This document shows, piece by piece, positions 11,716-19,635 of a DNA stretch of 47,625 nt. The notes beneath the pieces were generated by a model. It was given only the letters and a program-made list of their open reading frames with translations. It did not search any database and was not told the origin of the DNA. The position numbers were made by a program, and so were the translations under genes. Numbering within the stretch: the first letter of the stretch is position 1; every line of letters begins with the position of its first letter. The DNA comes from a virus, in the IMG/VR virus record IMGVR_UViG_3300017917_001715, positions 1 through 47,625 of that record. The stretch is one strand, 5' to 3'.

Positions 11716-14375
11716 CTTCTTCCTCCTCTTGAACCTGGTGAATTGGCTCCTGAGCCTCCACCAGAACTTCCTCCGCCACCTGATCCTCCGCCTGTTGCTC
11801 CACCTGCTGCTGCAACTGCATTAATTGCAGCTCCTGCTGCTACTACTGTTGCTACAACCATATCCGTTGCCTCTTCTCTTTCTGCTTCAGTCATATCTGC
11901 ACCAATGCTTCCAAGCGCTGCTAATGCTGCTCCTGGATCTGTAAGTGCTGCTTGTAATAATGCTCCTGGGTCTTGAACTAACTCAACATTTGCAGCAACT
12001 TCTGCTGTAATAACAAGAGCATTTCCATTCTCGTCTGTTCTTAACTCAATTGGAGTTGAGGGTGGGAGATCAGCATATGAAACTCCTGATGCATGCACTT
12101 GCGCTGCAGATATTGATTCTCCTGGCTTAAGATTTTCAATAAGAGCTTCTACAACTACTGCTTTTTCTTCTTCAGATAGTTCTTTACCAGCTTTAGCTTC
12201 TTCAGCTAATTTATCTAGTCTATCTTGCTCTGCTTTAGCAGCCTCTTCTTCAGCCTTTAATCTATCCGCTTCTTCCTTTGCTTTTGCTTCTTCTTCAGCT
12301 TTCTTTTTTGCCTCAGCTTTTGCCTCTTCCTCTGCCTTTAATTTAGCTTCTGCTTCTGCTTTAGCCTTAGCCTCTGCTTCTTCTGCTGCCTTTAATTCTG
12401 CTGCAAGTCTCTCAGCTTCAGCTTTAGCTTCTGCCTCTGCTTTTGCTTTGGCCTCTTCCTCGGCTTTTTTAGCAGCCTCTTCTGCAGCAATTCTTTCTGC
12501 CTCTAATCTTTTAGCTTCTTCTTCTGCAGCAATTCTTTCTGCCTCTGCTTTTGCTGCAGCCTCTGCTGCTGCTTTGGCTTCTGCTTCTGCCTTAATTCTT
12601 GCTTGCTCTGCTTCATACGCTTGCTGTGCAGCAACTCTTGCAGCCTCTGCTGCTATTGCTGCCTGTCTAGCTATTTCTGCCAATCTTGCTGCTTCAGCAA
12701 CCCTTGCTCTTTCTGCTTCTTCTGCTGCAAGTGTCTGTACGACTAATGTCTGTGCTTGTGATACGGATGTATTCATCTCTGAAACCGCATTATTTACTGC
12801 AACAATTGCTGAATTTAATTCATCTTGTGCATCTACCAAATCTTGCTCTGCCTGAGCTAAATCTTCTTCTGCTACACTAAGATCTTCATCTAGCAAGTTC
12901 AAGGTTGTTTGAGCTACCTGTAGATTTGTTTGAGCTGTTTGTAGAGCTTGAATTTGTTCTGGGCTTGCAGTAGATGTAGAAAATTCAGCTGCAGGAATAA
13001 CTGCCCATCCTAAATTATCACTATATCTTAATAGATGAACCGCTGCCCCTCCACCATTTTCATAGTACCATAAGTCCAAAGCTTTTGCTACTCCAGCGGT
13101 AGTCATAACATCAGCAGTTGATCCACCACCGCCTTTATCAAACCAGTCATTAATAACTAGTTCGCCGTCAAGGTATAACTTAACTCCATCGTCTGCTGAG
13201 ACTGTAATATATTGTGTTCCAGTATATTGTGGTGTCCATAAGCCTTGCCATCTTACCTGGAAATCTTCTGTTACTACTGTTTGTGTAGTAGTTGTTTTTG
13301 TAGCAGAAACATTATCTACTGCATAATAATCCCAATCCTGTGGAATACTTATAGAAACAATTGTTTTACCTGCAGGAGCATTAAATGTTTCTCTATGAAC
13401 ATAATTTTGATATTCAGAACTGACATTGTGTTGAATAACAAATGGCTCTACAGTACCGTCTGAATATGTTACAGCACCACTTGAATTACCATTTTTTGCA
13501 AACACATCAAAGCTTGCTGCTGTTGTATTTGCTGGAAGCGTTATCATTGTTACTGCTGTTGGTGAATATAAGCTTAATGATGGATCTTGTCCTGGGCTAG
13601 GAAACCCAATTGATCCAATATATACCCCGTTATTATTTGTAGTGGAAACTGGTATACCATTAACCGCAATACCTATTTCAGTATTTAATGTATTATTAGC
13701 GAATGTTTCAGTTACTGTTGTAGTAGTTGTTGCACCATTTACAGTTGGTCCTCCGCCTCCCCACTGCTCGCTAATACCATTTGTGTCCGTTCCAGTATAA
13801 ACAAGATTTCCACCAAGAGCTGGGGAAGCATTAGTTCCTGGATTGTGATATACAGTCATTGTAAGTCCAGGTGAAGTGTTTTCATTTACTACTGCAGTTG
13901 CTGATTCAACTAAATCTAATTTAACCTCTACTACTGCAGTTTGAGAATCAACTGCAATCTGTGCCACTTGAACATTTTCTTCTGCTTCTGCTACCAAAAC
14001 AGTGGCTGAATCAACCTGTGTAACAGCAACAGTAGCACTATCTACAGCTGCTTGAGCTTGAATAATTGAATTTTGAGCCTGTGAAATTGTTGCTGTAATT
14101 GTCTCTGTAGGCTGAGTAATTAATTGTGAATTTGATACCACTTGAGCTGTCGTTGACTCAGCTGCAGTAATTGATGATTGAGCCTGTTGCAAAACAACTG
14201 CTGGATCTAATGTTGTTACTGTTGCAGTATCTGTAATTTGAATTTGGCTGGTATTTGTTGACTCTGATGGTGTTACCTGGACTGTAACTTCATCAGCATT
14301 TGCTATTGATGGACCTACAATAAAAAGCCAGCCCATAACAAATAGGCTGGAAATAATAACACGAATTCTGGTCAA
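11709..14375 (-). CDS. Large secreted PA14-domain and coiled-coil protein (888 aa)
   Basis: Signal peptide at residues 1-27 (ends ANADE). Residues about 40-155 are a Thr/Gln/Val helical coil. About 160-350 are beta-rich. About 365-475 match a PA14 carbohydrate-binding domain (VRWQGLWTPQYTG, VSADDGVKLYLDGELVIN). About 480-760 are a very long Ala/Glu/Lys coiled coil, and the C-terminus is Gly/Ser-rich ending RGGRRW. The TTG start at 14375 is chosen because AGGAGGG lies 8 nt before it and no ATG is nearby. Its 5' region has a 14-bp inverted repeat. It could be a cell-surface adhesin made during infection or a virion fibre exported with a signal peptide; the former seems likelier. Confidence 0.75.
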   Translation of the reverse strand: MTRIRVIISSLFVMGWLFIVGPSIANADEVTVQVTPSESTNTSQIQITDTATVTTLDPAVVLQQAQSSITAAESTTAQVVSNSQLITQPTETITATISQAQNSIIQAQAAVDSATVAVTQVDSATVLVAEAEENVQVAQIAVDSQTAVVEVKLDLVESATAVVNENTSPGLTMTVYHNPGTNASPALGGNLVYTGTDTNGISEQWGGGGPTVNGATTTTTVTETFANNTLNTEIGIAVNGIPVSTTNNNGVYIGSIGFPSPGQDPSLSLYSPTAVTMITLPANTTAASFDVFAKNGNSSGAVTYSDGTVEPFVIQHNVSSEYQNYVHRETFNAPAGKTIVSISIPQDWDYYAVDNVSATKTTTTQTVVTEDFQVRWQGLWTPQYTGTQYITVSADDGVKLYLDGELVINDWFDKGGGGSTADVMTTAGVAKALDLWYYENGGGAAVHLLRYSDNLGWAVIPAAEFSTSTASPEQIQALQTAQTNLQVAQTTLNLLDEDLSVAEEDLAQAEQDLVDAQDELNSAIVAVNNAVSEMNTSVSQAQTLVVQTLAAEEAERARVAEAARLAEIARQAAIAAEAARVAAQQAYEAEQARIKAEAEAKAAAEAAAKAEAERIAAEEEAKRLEAERIAAEEAAKKAEEEAKAKAEAEAKAEAERLAAELKAAEEAEAKAKAEAEAKLKAEEEAKAEAKKKAEEEAKAKEEADRLKAEEEAAKAEQDRLDKLAEEAKAGKELSEEEKAVVVEALIENLKPGESISAAQVHASGVSYADLPPSTPIELRTDENGNALVITAEVAANVELVQDPGALLQAALTDPGAALAALGSIGADMTEAEREEATDMVVATVVAAGAAINAVAAAGGATGGGSGGGGSSGGGSGANSPGSRGGRRW

Positions 14376-14387
14376 CTGATGACCCTC

Positions 14388-14419
14388 CTAAGTAATAAGA
14401 ATTGTTTCTTATTACTTAG
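14388..14419 (-). promoter_or_regulatory. 14-bp inverted repeat abutting the Shine-Dalgarno
   Basis: CTAAGTAATAAGAA and its exact complement flank a 4-nt loop. The downstream arm touches the GGAGGG ribosome binding site, and the upstream arm spans the predicted transcription start. It may act as a 5'-terminal mRNA hairpin or as an operator. Confidence 0.7.
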
Positions 14420-14421
14420 TA

Positions 14422-14430
14422 ATTATATCA
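14422..14430 (-). promoter_or_regulatory. Extended -10 promoter of the PA14 protein
   Basis: TGATATAAT just upstream of the inverted repeat, in the gap after the FmdB gene. Confidence 0.6.
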
Positions 14431-14444
14431 GATTTAAGTTAAAA

Positions 14445-14627
14445 CTACCTAGGATTATCTGTCTTGTAAAAGCCATTACCTTTAAACTGAATACCAGCTG
14501 GCGTGTAGTGTCTTTGCATATCTTTACCACAATCAGCACATGTTTGATTAGGCTGATACTCTTTAATTGACATGTTGAATGGAACAACCTTATCATTGCA
14601 TTCACATTTATACTCATAAACTGGCAT
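14445..14627 (-). CDS. FmdB-type zinc-ribbon protein (60 aa)
   Basis: MPVYEYKCEC opens as in the FmdB/CxxC_CxxC_SSSS family, with the second knuckle in CADCGKDM and the family's terminal (I)QFKGNGFYKTD. The first knuckle is C-x-C instead of the usual C-x2-C. FmdB proteins are putative regulators with one zinc. The start overlaps the nuclease stop (TAATG). Confidence 0.85.
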   Translation of the reverse strand: MPVYEYKCECNDKVVPFNMSIKEYQPNQTCADCGKDMQRHYTPAGIQFKGNGFYKTDNPR

Positions 14628-15034
14628 TACTTACCGCTCTTCTTCCTCGCTTTTGCTAAGGCGTCAAAGTCTTTAACCTTAGTATCTCCTAGGTATCCCC
14701 ATGCATGACCATCTGCAATCATCTTTTCATTTAATGACACATCTGATCCATCTAAGAACACCCATCCTAAAATTCTTCCGTACTTCTCAGAGCTATCCAT
14801 CTTCTCTGTTTTGATCACAATAGATTTAGCTGCATCTATTTCATGCTTTAGATAGGCCTTTGCTTCTAGCCCTAATGCCTTCTCCATCTTATCTGTTGTT
14901 CTGCTCTCTGGTGTATCAATACCTGCAAGTCTTACTCTTGAACTAAATGAGATATCAAATCCGAGATCAATGTCTACATCAATTGTATCCCCGTCTACAA
15001 TTTTTGTAACCTTTTTAACATAATACTCGAACAT
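14627..15034 (-). CDS. Thermonuclease (staphylococcal nuclease-like)
   Basis: 135 residues with the SNase OB-fold landmarks: KIVDGDTIDVDIDLG, RVRLAGIDTPES (catalytic Arg and calcium-side Asp), an acidic segment in GLEAKAYL, and YGRILGWVF with the second catalytic Arg. Such nucleases hydrolyse DNA and RNA. No signal peptide, so it acts in the cytoplasm, perhaps degrading host nucleic acid. It is preceded by a ~95-nt structured leader and its own -10 box. Confidence 0.9.
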   Translation of the reverse strand: MFEYYVKKVTKIVDGDTIDVDIDLGFDISFSSRVRLAGIDTPESRTTDKMEKALGLEAKAYLKHEIDAAKSIVIKTEKMDSSEKYGRILGWVFLDGSDVSLNEKMIADGHAWGYLGDTKVKDFDALAKARKKSGK

Positions 15035-15106
15035 AATTCTCCTTAAATTTAAAGAGCAGTTTAAACACTTGCTCAGGTGTATCCTAAGGCGTAACTACTG
15101 GCCCGT

Positions 15107-15124
15107 GTCCCATCCGAATGGGAC
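15107..15124 (-). promoter_or_regulatory. 5'-terminal hairpin of the thermonuclease leader
   Basis: GTCCCAT-TCGG-ATGGGAC, 7-bp stem with a tetraloop, starting at the base expected to be +1 (7 nt after TATAAT). The downstream part of the leader can form a second small stem (GAGCA/TGCTC), and AAGGAG precedes the ATG. No U-tract follows the hairpin, so it is not a normal terminator. Confidence 0.55.
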
Positions 15125-15130
15125 AAACCA

Positions 15131-15136
15131 ATTATA
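15131..15136 (-). promoter_or_regulatory. -10 box of the thermonuclease transcript
   Basis: TATAAT located 3 bp after the Hsp20 stop codon; no good -35. Confidence 0.55.
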
Positions 15137-15138
15137 CC

Positions 15139-15567
15139 TTATTTGATTTTAATGGTCTTTGGCTTTTTATGTTCTGGAACTTCACGCTTTACAATTACAT
15201 AAAGCATTCCATCATTTAGATCTGCTGAGTCTACGTACATATACTCTCCAAGAGCAAATGTTCTTGTAAACTTCCTGCCAGCGATTCCTTTATGCAGATA
15301 TTCTTCTACATCTTCTGGTCGTTCTCCCTTAATTGAAAGAACTCCATCATGCTCTGTAACCTCAATAGAACTCTTGTTATAGCCAGCTACCGCTAGCTCT
15401 ACTACAAAAGTATCATCATCTACTTTGCGAACATTGTAAGGTGGGAATCCAGATTGCTGGTGTGTGGTATTTGTTAATCGGTTAAACATTTTATCAAATC
15501 CAATAAAGAATGGATCATTTAACCATGTTGGCCCTAAGGCATTTTCTGTTGAACTAATGTAACTCAT
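15139..15567 (-). CDS. Hsp20-family small heat-shock protein
   Basis: 142 residues. The alpha-crystallin domain spans about residues 43-135: PPYNVRKVDDDTFVVELAVA, KSSIEVTEHDGVLSIKGERP, and the FTRTFALGEYMYVDSADLND(G)MLYVIVKREVPE block, with a C-terminal IKIK in place of the IxI tail motif. sHsps hold unfolding proteins. Several aquatic phages carry one, sometimes acting in head assembly. Strong AAAGGAG site. Together with GroES it suggests the phage brings its own folding help. Confidence 0.92.
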   Translation of the reverse strand: MSYISSTENALGPTWLNDPFFIGFDKMFNRLTNTTHQQSGFPPYNVRKVDDDTFVVELAVAGYNKSSIEVTEHDGVLSIKGERPEDVEEYLHKGIAGRKFTRTFALGEYMYVDSADLNDGMLYVIVKREVPEHKKPKTIKIK

Positions 15568-15593
15568 TTTATTTCTCCTTTAAGCAAATAAAT

Positions 15594-15628
15594 TAATATA
15601 CGGGCCCCGTTTGGCGACCCGTATATTA
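15594..15628 (-). terminator. Hairpin between endolysin and Hsp20 genes
   Basis: Perfect 11-bp stem TAATATACGGG / CCCGTATATTA with extra GC pairs inside the loop, followed on the minus strand by ATTTATTT. It can terminate the endolysin transcript. Because a TATAAT lies immediately upstream, it could also sit at the 5' end of the Hsp20 message. Confidence 0.65.
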
Positions 15629-15633
15629 TTATA
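15628..15633 (-). promoter_or_regulatory. Probable -10 box of Hsp20
   Basis: TATAAT just upstream of the hairpin; predicted start falls inside its upstream arm. Confidence 0.5.
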
Positions 15634-15656
15634 TAATTTATATTAAGAAATTGCAA

Positions 15657-16367
15657 CTACTTCTTCTTAGAAGCCTTAATGATTCCATCCAATGTAGTTG
15701 TATTTACTGTCTCTGTAGCAGCAGCTTTTGGCTTTGCTGGCTTCTTGGCAGCTGGCTTCTTATTTGTTGTCTTTGAAGCTTCTAGAATACCTGCGAGTGT
15801 GGTTGTATTAACTGTCTTTGCTGGCTCTTCTGCTTTTGTTTTTACAGCCTGACCAAATGCTGGGCGACCAAATCCTACGATGAATACTGGCTGGCTCTTG
15901 CGAAGCTTTGAACCGTTCTTCTTCTTGTAAGCACGATTCTTAAGACATGCTTCTCCGCCGTTTCGCTGATCTCCCTTTTTATCTGGGCTAGTGTTTCCTT
16001 CGACAACATCTACTGTGCCATCATTGTTAACTGCAACAACAATTCCTACGTGAGAAATTCTATCGACGCCATCGTTTGGGAAATCAAAATAAACGATATC
16101 TCCAACTGCAGGGGCTGCTGTTTCTACTGGCTGCCATGTTCCTGCCTTCATAAATGCTTGTGCTCCTGCTGGAGTATAAACTGTGTTAGGAACTTTTACT
16201 CCTGCTTGATTTGCACACCACATAACAAACGAACCGCACCAAGGCTGGAAGTTTGATTTTGTAAATGCGCCATACTTTGTTTCATTATCTTTTGGACCTT
16301 CAATGTATCCAATTTCAGCAAGGGCGACTTCGACTAGTCGTGCTGCTGATCCTTGTACTGCTGTCAT
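15657..16367 (-). CDS. CHAP-domain endolysin (236 aa)
   Basis: Residues about 8-165 form a CHAP amidase/endopeptidase domain with Cys44 in WCGSFVMW, His106 in RISHVGIVV and Glu123 in VVEGNT as the likely catalytic triad. Such enzymes cut peptidoglycan peptides. Residues about 175-236 are Lys/Ala/Pro-rich and carry two copies of a VNTTTL(A/D)GI(L/I)(E/K)ASK motif, probably a wall-binding or oligomerising tail. No signal peptide, so it needs a holin; holin-like genes lie 4 kb downstream on the same strand. The start overlaps the upstream stop (ATGA). Confidence 0.9.
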   Translation of the reverse strand: MTAVQGSAARLVEVALAEIGYIEGPKDNETKYGAFTKSNFQPWCGSFVMWCANQAGVKVPNTVYTPAGAQAFMKAGTWQPVETAAPAVGDIVYFDFPNDGVDRISHVGIVVAVNNDGTVDVVEGNTSPDKKGDQRNGGEACLKNRAYKKKNGSKLRKSQPVFIVGFGRPAFGQAVKTKAEEPAKTVNTTTLAGILEASKTTNKKPAAKKPAKPKAAATETVNTTTLDGIIKASKKK

Positions 16368-16549
16368 TTATTATCTCCTCTTAAGATTGATTTATTTATT
16401 TTTTTATTATCTGCTTCTGATGCATATAATGCTCTCATATGTGCTTTTGCTTTTGACTCAGATACATGGCAACCTACAAGCTCACCACTTTCTTTTACAA
16501 CTGCAAAGCCTTTACATCCTGCTGTATTTCTTTTTATATTCCAAGGCAT
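16364..16549 (-). CDS. Small phage protein with 'GFAVVK…GELVGCH' motif (61 aa)
   Basis: CKGFAVVKESGELVGCHVSE followed by KAKAHMRALYASE matches a short module I recall from phage head/protease-region proteins, where it appears alone or fused. Function unknown. AAAGGGG ribosome binding site; the promoter lies right behind the tRNA-Arg gene. Co-transcribed with the endolysin. Confidence 0.7.
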   Translation of the reverse strand: MPWNIKRNTAGCKGFAVVKESGELVGCHVSESKAKAHMRALYASEADNKKINKSILRGDNK

Positions 16550-16577
16550 CTTAGTACCCCTTTCAATACTTACAACT

Positions 16578-16586
16578 ATTATACCA
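16578..16586 (-). promoter_or_regulatory. Extended -10 promoter of the endolysin operon
   Basis: TGGTATAAT 5 bp after the tRNA-Arg 3' end, with a ~25-nt leader and AAAGGGG before the ATG at 16549. Confidence 0.6.
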
Positions 16587-16591
16587 TTTTG

Positions 16592-16663
16592 TGCCCCCGA
16601 TAGGATTCGAACCTATGGCCTAAACATTAGAAGTGTTCCGCTCTTCCTCTGAGCTACGAAGGC
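16592..16663 (-). tRNA. tRNA-Arg (anticodon TCT)
   Basis: 72 nt that fold into a complete cloverleaf: acceptor GCCTTCG/CGGGGGC, D-arm GCTC-7-GAGC, anticodon stem GAACA/TGTTT with loop CTTCTAA, 5-nt variable loop, T-arm ATAGG-TTCGAAT-CCTAT, discriminator A. CCA is not encoded. It reads AGA (and AGG), codons common in this AT-rich genome. Confidence 0.95.
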
Positions 16664-16669
16664 ATAAGC

Positions 16670-16954
16670 TTAAATATCGTAACCGAACTCTCTTAAAACC
16701 TCTATACCTGCTGGAGATACATTAACCATTGCCTTTAAGTTTTCATCATATTCTATATCTACCAGCTCTTTCTTAAAAAGCTCCATCATGGTTTCTTCTA
16801 CCATCTTCATATGCACTTCCCATAATTCTGGAGCAACCTCTTTTGCTAGATCTGTAATCTTATAAAGGAATTCTCCATCCTCATTTACAGTATCTATTTC
16901 TACGGCACCAATTTCAATATAATGATCAAACATCTTTGACTCGTAGTCTTCCAT
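16670..16954 (-). CDS. Hypothetical acidic protein between two tRNAs (94 aa)
   Basis: Predicted helical, with two Glu-rich helices (LWEVHMKMVEETMMELFKKE) and a small C-terminal piece resembling a winged-helix end (VNVSPAGIEVLREFGY). AAGGAG lies upstream. I recall similar proteins in actinophages; function unknown. Confidence 0.7.
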   Translation of the reverse strand: MEDYESKMFDHYIEIGAVEIDTVNEDGEFLYKITDLAKEVAPELWEVHMKMVEETMMELFKKELVDIEYDENLKAMVNVSPAGIEVLREFGYDI

Positions 16955-16966
16955 TTTTTCTCCTTG

Positions 16967-17040
16967 TACAGTGGGTCGGACTCGAACCGACGATTACCGA
17001 ATTATGAGTTCGGGGCTTTAACCGACTAAGCTACCACTGC
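16967..17040 (-). tRNA. tRNA-Met or lysidine-type tRNA-Ile2 (anticodon CAT)
   Basis: 74 nt: acceptor GCAGTGG/CCACTGT (G-U closing pair), D-arm GCTT-9-AAGC, anticodon stem CCGAA/TTCGG with loop CTCATAA, T-arm GTCGG-TTCGAGT-CCGAC, discriminator A, no CCA. It lacks the three G-C pairs of an initiator stem. A CAT anticodon can be elongator Met or, if C34 becomes lysidine, Ile reading ATA; sequence alone does not decide. Confidence 0.92.
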
Positions 17041-17051
17041 TCATGGTAGAA

Positions 17052-17080
17052 AGTATACTTCTATTCAGAAGTCTTGTCAA
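17052..17080 (-). promoter_or_regulatory. Consensus promoter of the tRNA(CAT) region
   Basis: -35 TTGACA (17075-17080), 17-bp spacer, -10 TATACT (17052-17057); the tRNA 5' end lies 11 bp beyond. The best-matching promoter in the window. Confidence 0.8.
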
Positions 17081-17300
17081 TAGATTGTTCAACTATTTGT
17101 TGAACATATTCAGAAAAATGTTTTCTCGTTCCGCCAGGAGGCCTTGATCCGTATGTATTCCAAATTCTAGTGTATTCCATTATATTGGCAAACGTGGTGG
17201 GGCATACAGTTATGCCATTAAATTCACGCATAACAGTGGGTAGCGGTACATGCTTTCCACAACACTTACATTCTTTAGCTCTATCTTGATATATACTCAT
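17061..17300 (-). CDS. Zinc-knuckle small protein next to terminase (79 aa)
   Basis: ECKCCGKHVPLP with a further Cys in GITVCPTTF, then FANIMEYTRIWNTYGSRPPGG. Looks like a small treble-clef protein; I recall homologues beside actinophage terminase genes. The start overlaps the terminase stop (ATGA). Confidence 0.7.
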   Translation of the reverse strand: MSIYQDRAKECKCCGKHVPLPTVMREFNGITVCPTTFANIMEYTRIWNTYGSRPPGGTRKHFSEYVQQIVEQSIDKTSE

Positions 17301-19102
17301 AGTACCGTCATTCCCTCTATTGCTTCTTTCAAGTCGTTAGGCATTCTTGGTGGCCTAATTAAATTAATTGAATCTTTCTTTAATTCTTCTAATTCTCTCA
17401 TATGGCTATCATATCCATATGTATGTATCTGTACTTCATTATCTCTGGCTGGTCTTGTTCTAGAAATTGAATTATATATTGCGCCACACACAGCATCGGC
17501 AAGGTCTTTAGATCCCTTTCTTGGGTGATCAACCTTATCTCTCATTATCTTTAGCTGAAGCAATTCATCTATTAATAAAGATATGGCTGGACCTTTTAAT
17601 CTTTCTTCCGCCACAACCATAGCCATATCATCGTAATGCTTTTTAGCTACAGATAATGTTTCTGTGTTAATTCCATACTGCTTCAACTGCTGCATCATGT
17701 CATGGGAGTTCCAGCGGTCAAATGTGCATACCCCTATGTTAAATCCTCTGGTCTTTAAAGATAATATATAGTCCTTAACCTCTGTAAAATCTACAGACTT
17801 TTCTGCAGTTGGAGTCCAATATCTTACAGCATCAACCTTAACTATTGGTGCTGGCTGTGAGTATTCATTTGTAACCTTAACATTAACCCACCTATCAACA
17901 TGTGCTAAAGCAACAGCACAATGGTCATGCTTTTGTGCCAAGTCAACATGTATGAAGTATTGCTTGCCTTCTTCTGGAATAAACCACTCTTCAAGTCTTC
18001 CAAACCTATCTACTGCTATAGCCATATCATTAAATGCCAACTCAATTTTCTCTCTTGATTTAAAGAATGCATCTACCATTTCTGGTGGCATACATGCAAA
18101 ACGGCCAAGAGCATCTGGCATATTCTTATAAAAGTCTACCTTAAAATCTTCAATCTTTTTAGTTGGATTTACTTCCCATGTAGGTCGCTTTAGAGCATAT
18201 GTTTTAGGATAAAGATAAGACTTAATGTGATCTTCTTCCCACTCAACGATTATCTCATTGCCCTCAGTTCCGTCTGGCAAATCTTCATCCATCTTCAACT
18301 TTTTACTTCTAATTACCACTTCTTTTTCTGCTATAACGCCCTCATAGAATTTTTGAATAGGATCATTTTTAAATCTTGGGAACGAAAGCAGAATGATCTT
18401 TCCGTAGTCTGGAAAACGTGACATTACTGATGCACGATACATGTCGTAAAGAGCATCAGCTGTCTTTGCTTGGTCATGACCAGTTGTATTCTCAATAGCA
18501 AATCCTGAAATTTCGTCGAGAATAACTGTTATAACGTTATATCCTTCCCAAGCTTCACGCTCAGAGTGTCCAGAATAAACATTTACATTTTTGTCAAACT
18601 TCATCTCAGAAGCTTTTGGATCGTACTTGCCAACAAACCATGGGGAAAGCTCAATGCGTGTCTTAAAACCCTTGAAGAAGACGTTGTTTGCCTGCTGTGC
18701 GTTAACTGCTATGTTAAGAATATCAATTGTATCTCCAGGTGGCTTTCCATAATAAGATGCTGGATCCTTTAAGCATAATAATAAATAAACAATTCTAGCC
18801 ACAGAAATTGTAGATGAATAGTCTTTACCAGATCCTTTACCTAGCTGTGCAATAACTTCGTTGCAGGTTTGCTTAAACTGTCTTTTGCCTTCTTCTTCAC
18901 CAAATAATTTTATTAGAGTAGATTCTTTATAAATGGTCGAGCTTTTTTCAATTAATGTATATTGATATTCAGATAGTGGTGGCAATCCTAGGTAGTCTGG
19001 ATGGGTTACAAAGGTGCGTAAATCAACTGGACGCTCTTCAAACTCTTCTCCGTCAAGTAGGTCGATAAGGTCATCGAAATTAAAGTCCACTGACTTCCTC
19101 AA
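17297..19102 (-). CDS. terL: Terminase large subunit
   Basis: 601 residues. The ATPase part has a Walker A-like GKGSGKDYSS near residues 88-97 and a Walker B VITVILDEISG near 195. The nuclease part starts with YFIHVDLAQKHDHCAVAL, the first acidic residue of the RNase H-like site, and a later KDLADAVCGAIYN motif carries another Asp. It packages DNA into the prohead using ATP. It overlaps the small subunit gene by 23 nt and is followed by a zinc-knuckle protein. Confidence 0.92.
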   Translation of the reverse strand: MRKSVDFNFDDLIDLLDGEEFEERPVDLRTFVTHPDYLGLPPLSEYQYTLIEKSSTIYKESTLIKLFGEEEGKRQFKQTCNEVIAQLGKGSGKDYSSTISVARIVYLLLCLKDPASYYGKPPGDTIDILNIAVNAQQANNVFFKGFKTRIELSPWFVGKYDPKASEMKFDKNVNVYSGHSEREAWEGYNVITVILDEISGFAIENTTGHDQAKTADALYDMYRASVMSRFPDYGKIILLSFPRFKNDPIQKFYEGVIAEKEVVIRSKKLKMDEDLPDGTEGNEIIVEWEEDHIKSYLYPKTYALKRPTWEVNPTKKIEDFKVDFYKNMPDALGRFACMPPEMVDAFFKSREKIELAFNDMAIAVDRFGRLEEWFIPEEGKQYFIHVDLAQKHDHCAVALAHVDRWVNVKVTNEYSQPAPIVKVDAVRYWTPTAEKSVDFTEVKDYILSLKTRGFNIGVCTFDRWNSHDMMQQLKQYGINTETLSVAKKHYDDMAMVVAEERLKGPAISLLIDELLQLKIMRDKVDHPRKGSKDLADAVCGAIYNSISRTRPARDNEVQIHTYGYDSHMRELEELKKDSINLIRPPRMPNDLKEAIEGMTVL

Positions 19103-19619
19103 TTATCTCTATAGGCTCAACGACTCCCGATATCTGAGAAAGCCTCCTGGCAACATCCATTTTACACTTAGGGCATGTAGATGTAACTTCCTTCAGGATC
19201 TTGACTAGGACTTCCTGCTTTCTCTCTGTCTCTGCAATCTGTGTTGCAATCTCGTTATTTTCAAGTACTCCGACAGACTGAAGCATTGCAATTCTTTTTG
19301 TCTCAATATCCGCAATTAGCTTTAACGCACCAGACTTAATACCCAATTGTCCGCTCTGGTCAGCATCTTCTACGGTTTTCCATGCCTCTTTAATTAGCAT
19401 TGCATAATGTTGATCTGCTCCAGAAATAGCTTCTTTTGCTCGATCTCTAATTGCACTATCGTTATGGACCACAGACTTCCAGTCCTCAATGAGTCCTAGA
19501 ACTTCTTTTCTCTGTAGTCCAGTAATTGTTGCAATCTGAGTGGCACTATTGCCTTTTAATAACTCAGAAACAACCATATTCATGCGGTCATAATGCTCCG
19601 CTAATTCTATTTCAGCCAT
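19080..19619 (-). CDS. terS: Probable terminase small subunit (179 aa)
   Basis: Residues about 15-45 form a helix-turn-helix (LLKGNSATQIATITGLQRKE), followed by long helices (about 55-145) and a CPKC zinc knuckle near 155. HTH plus oligomerising helices directly upstream of TerL is the normal TerS arrangement. It would bind the packaging site. Leaderless start: TGGTATAAT lies exactly 6 nt upstream. Confidence 0.8.
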   Translation of the reverse strand: MAEIELAEHYDRMNMVVSELLKGNSATQIATITGLQRKEVLGLIEDWKSVVHNDSAIRDRAKEAISGADQHYAMLIKEAWKTVEDADQSGQLGIKSGALKLIADIETKRIAMLQSVGVLENNEIATQIAETERKQEVLVKILKEVTSTCPKCKMDVARRLSQISGVVEPIEIIEEVSGL

Positions 19620-19625
19620 ATATAA

Positions 19626-19634
19626 ATTATACCA
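19626..19634 (-). promoter_or_regulatory. Terminase promoter (leaderless)
   Basis: TGGTATAAT, 6 nt, ATG at 19619. A hairpin occupies the -35 region. Confidence 0.7.
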
Positions 19635-19635
19635 T

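Noticed and set aside
12448-12880. Plus-strand Ala/Ser- and Leu-rich ORFs opposite the PA14 protein
   Set aside because: They are mirror images of the Ala/Glu/Lys coiled-coil repeats, without start signals.
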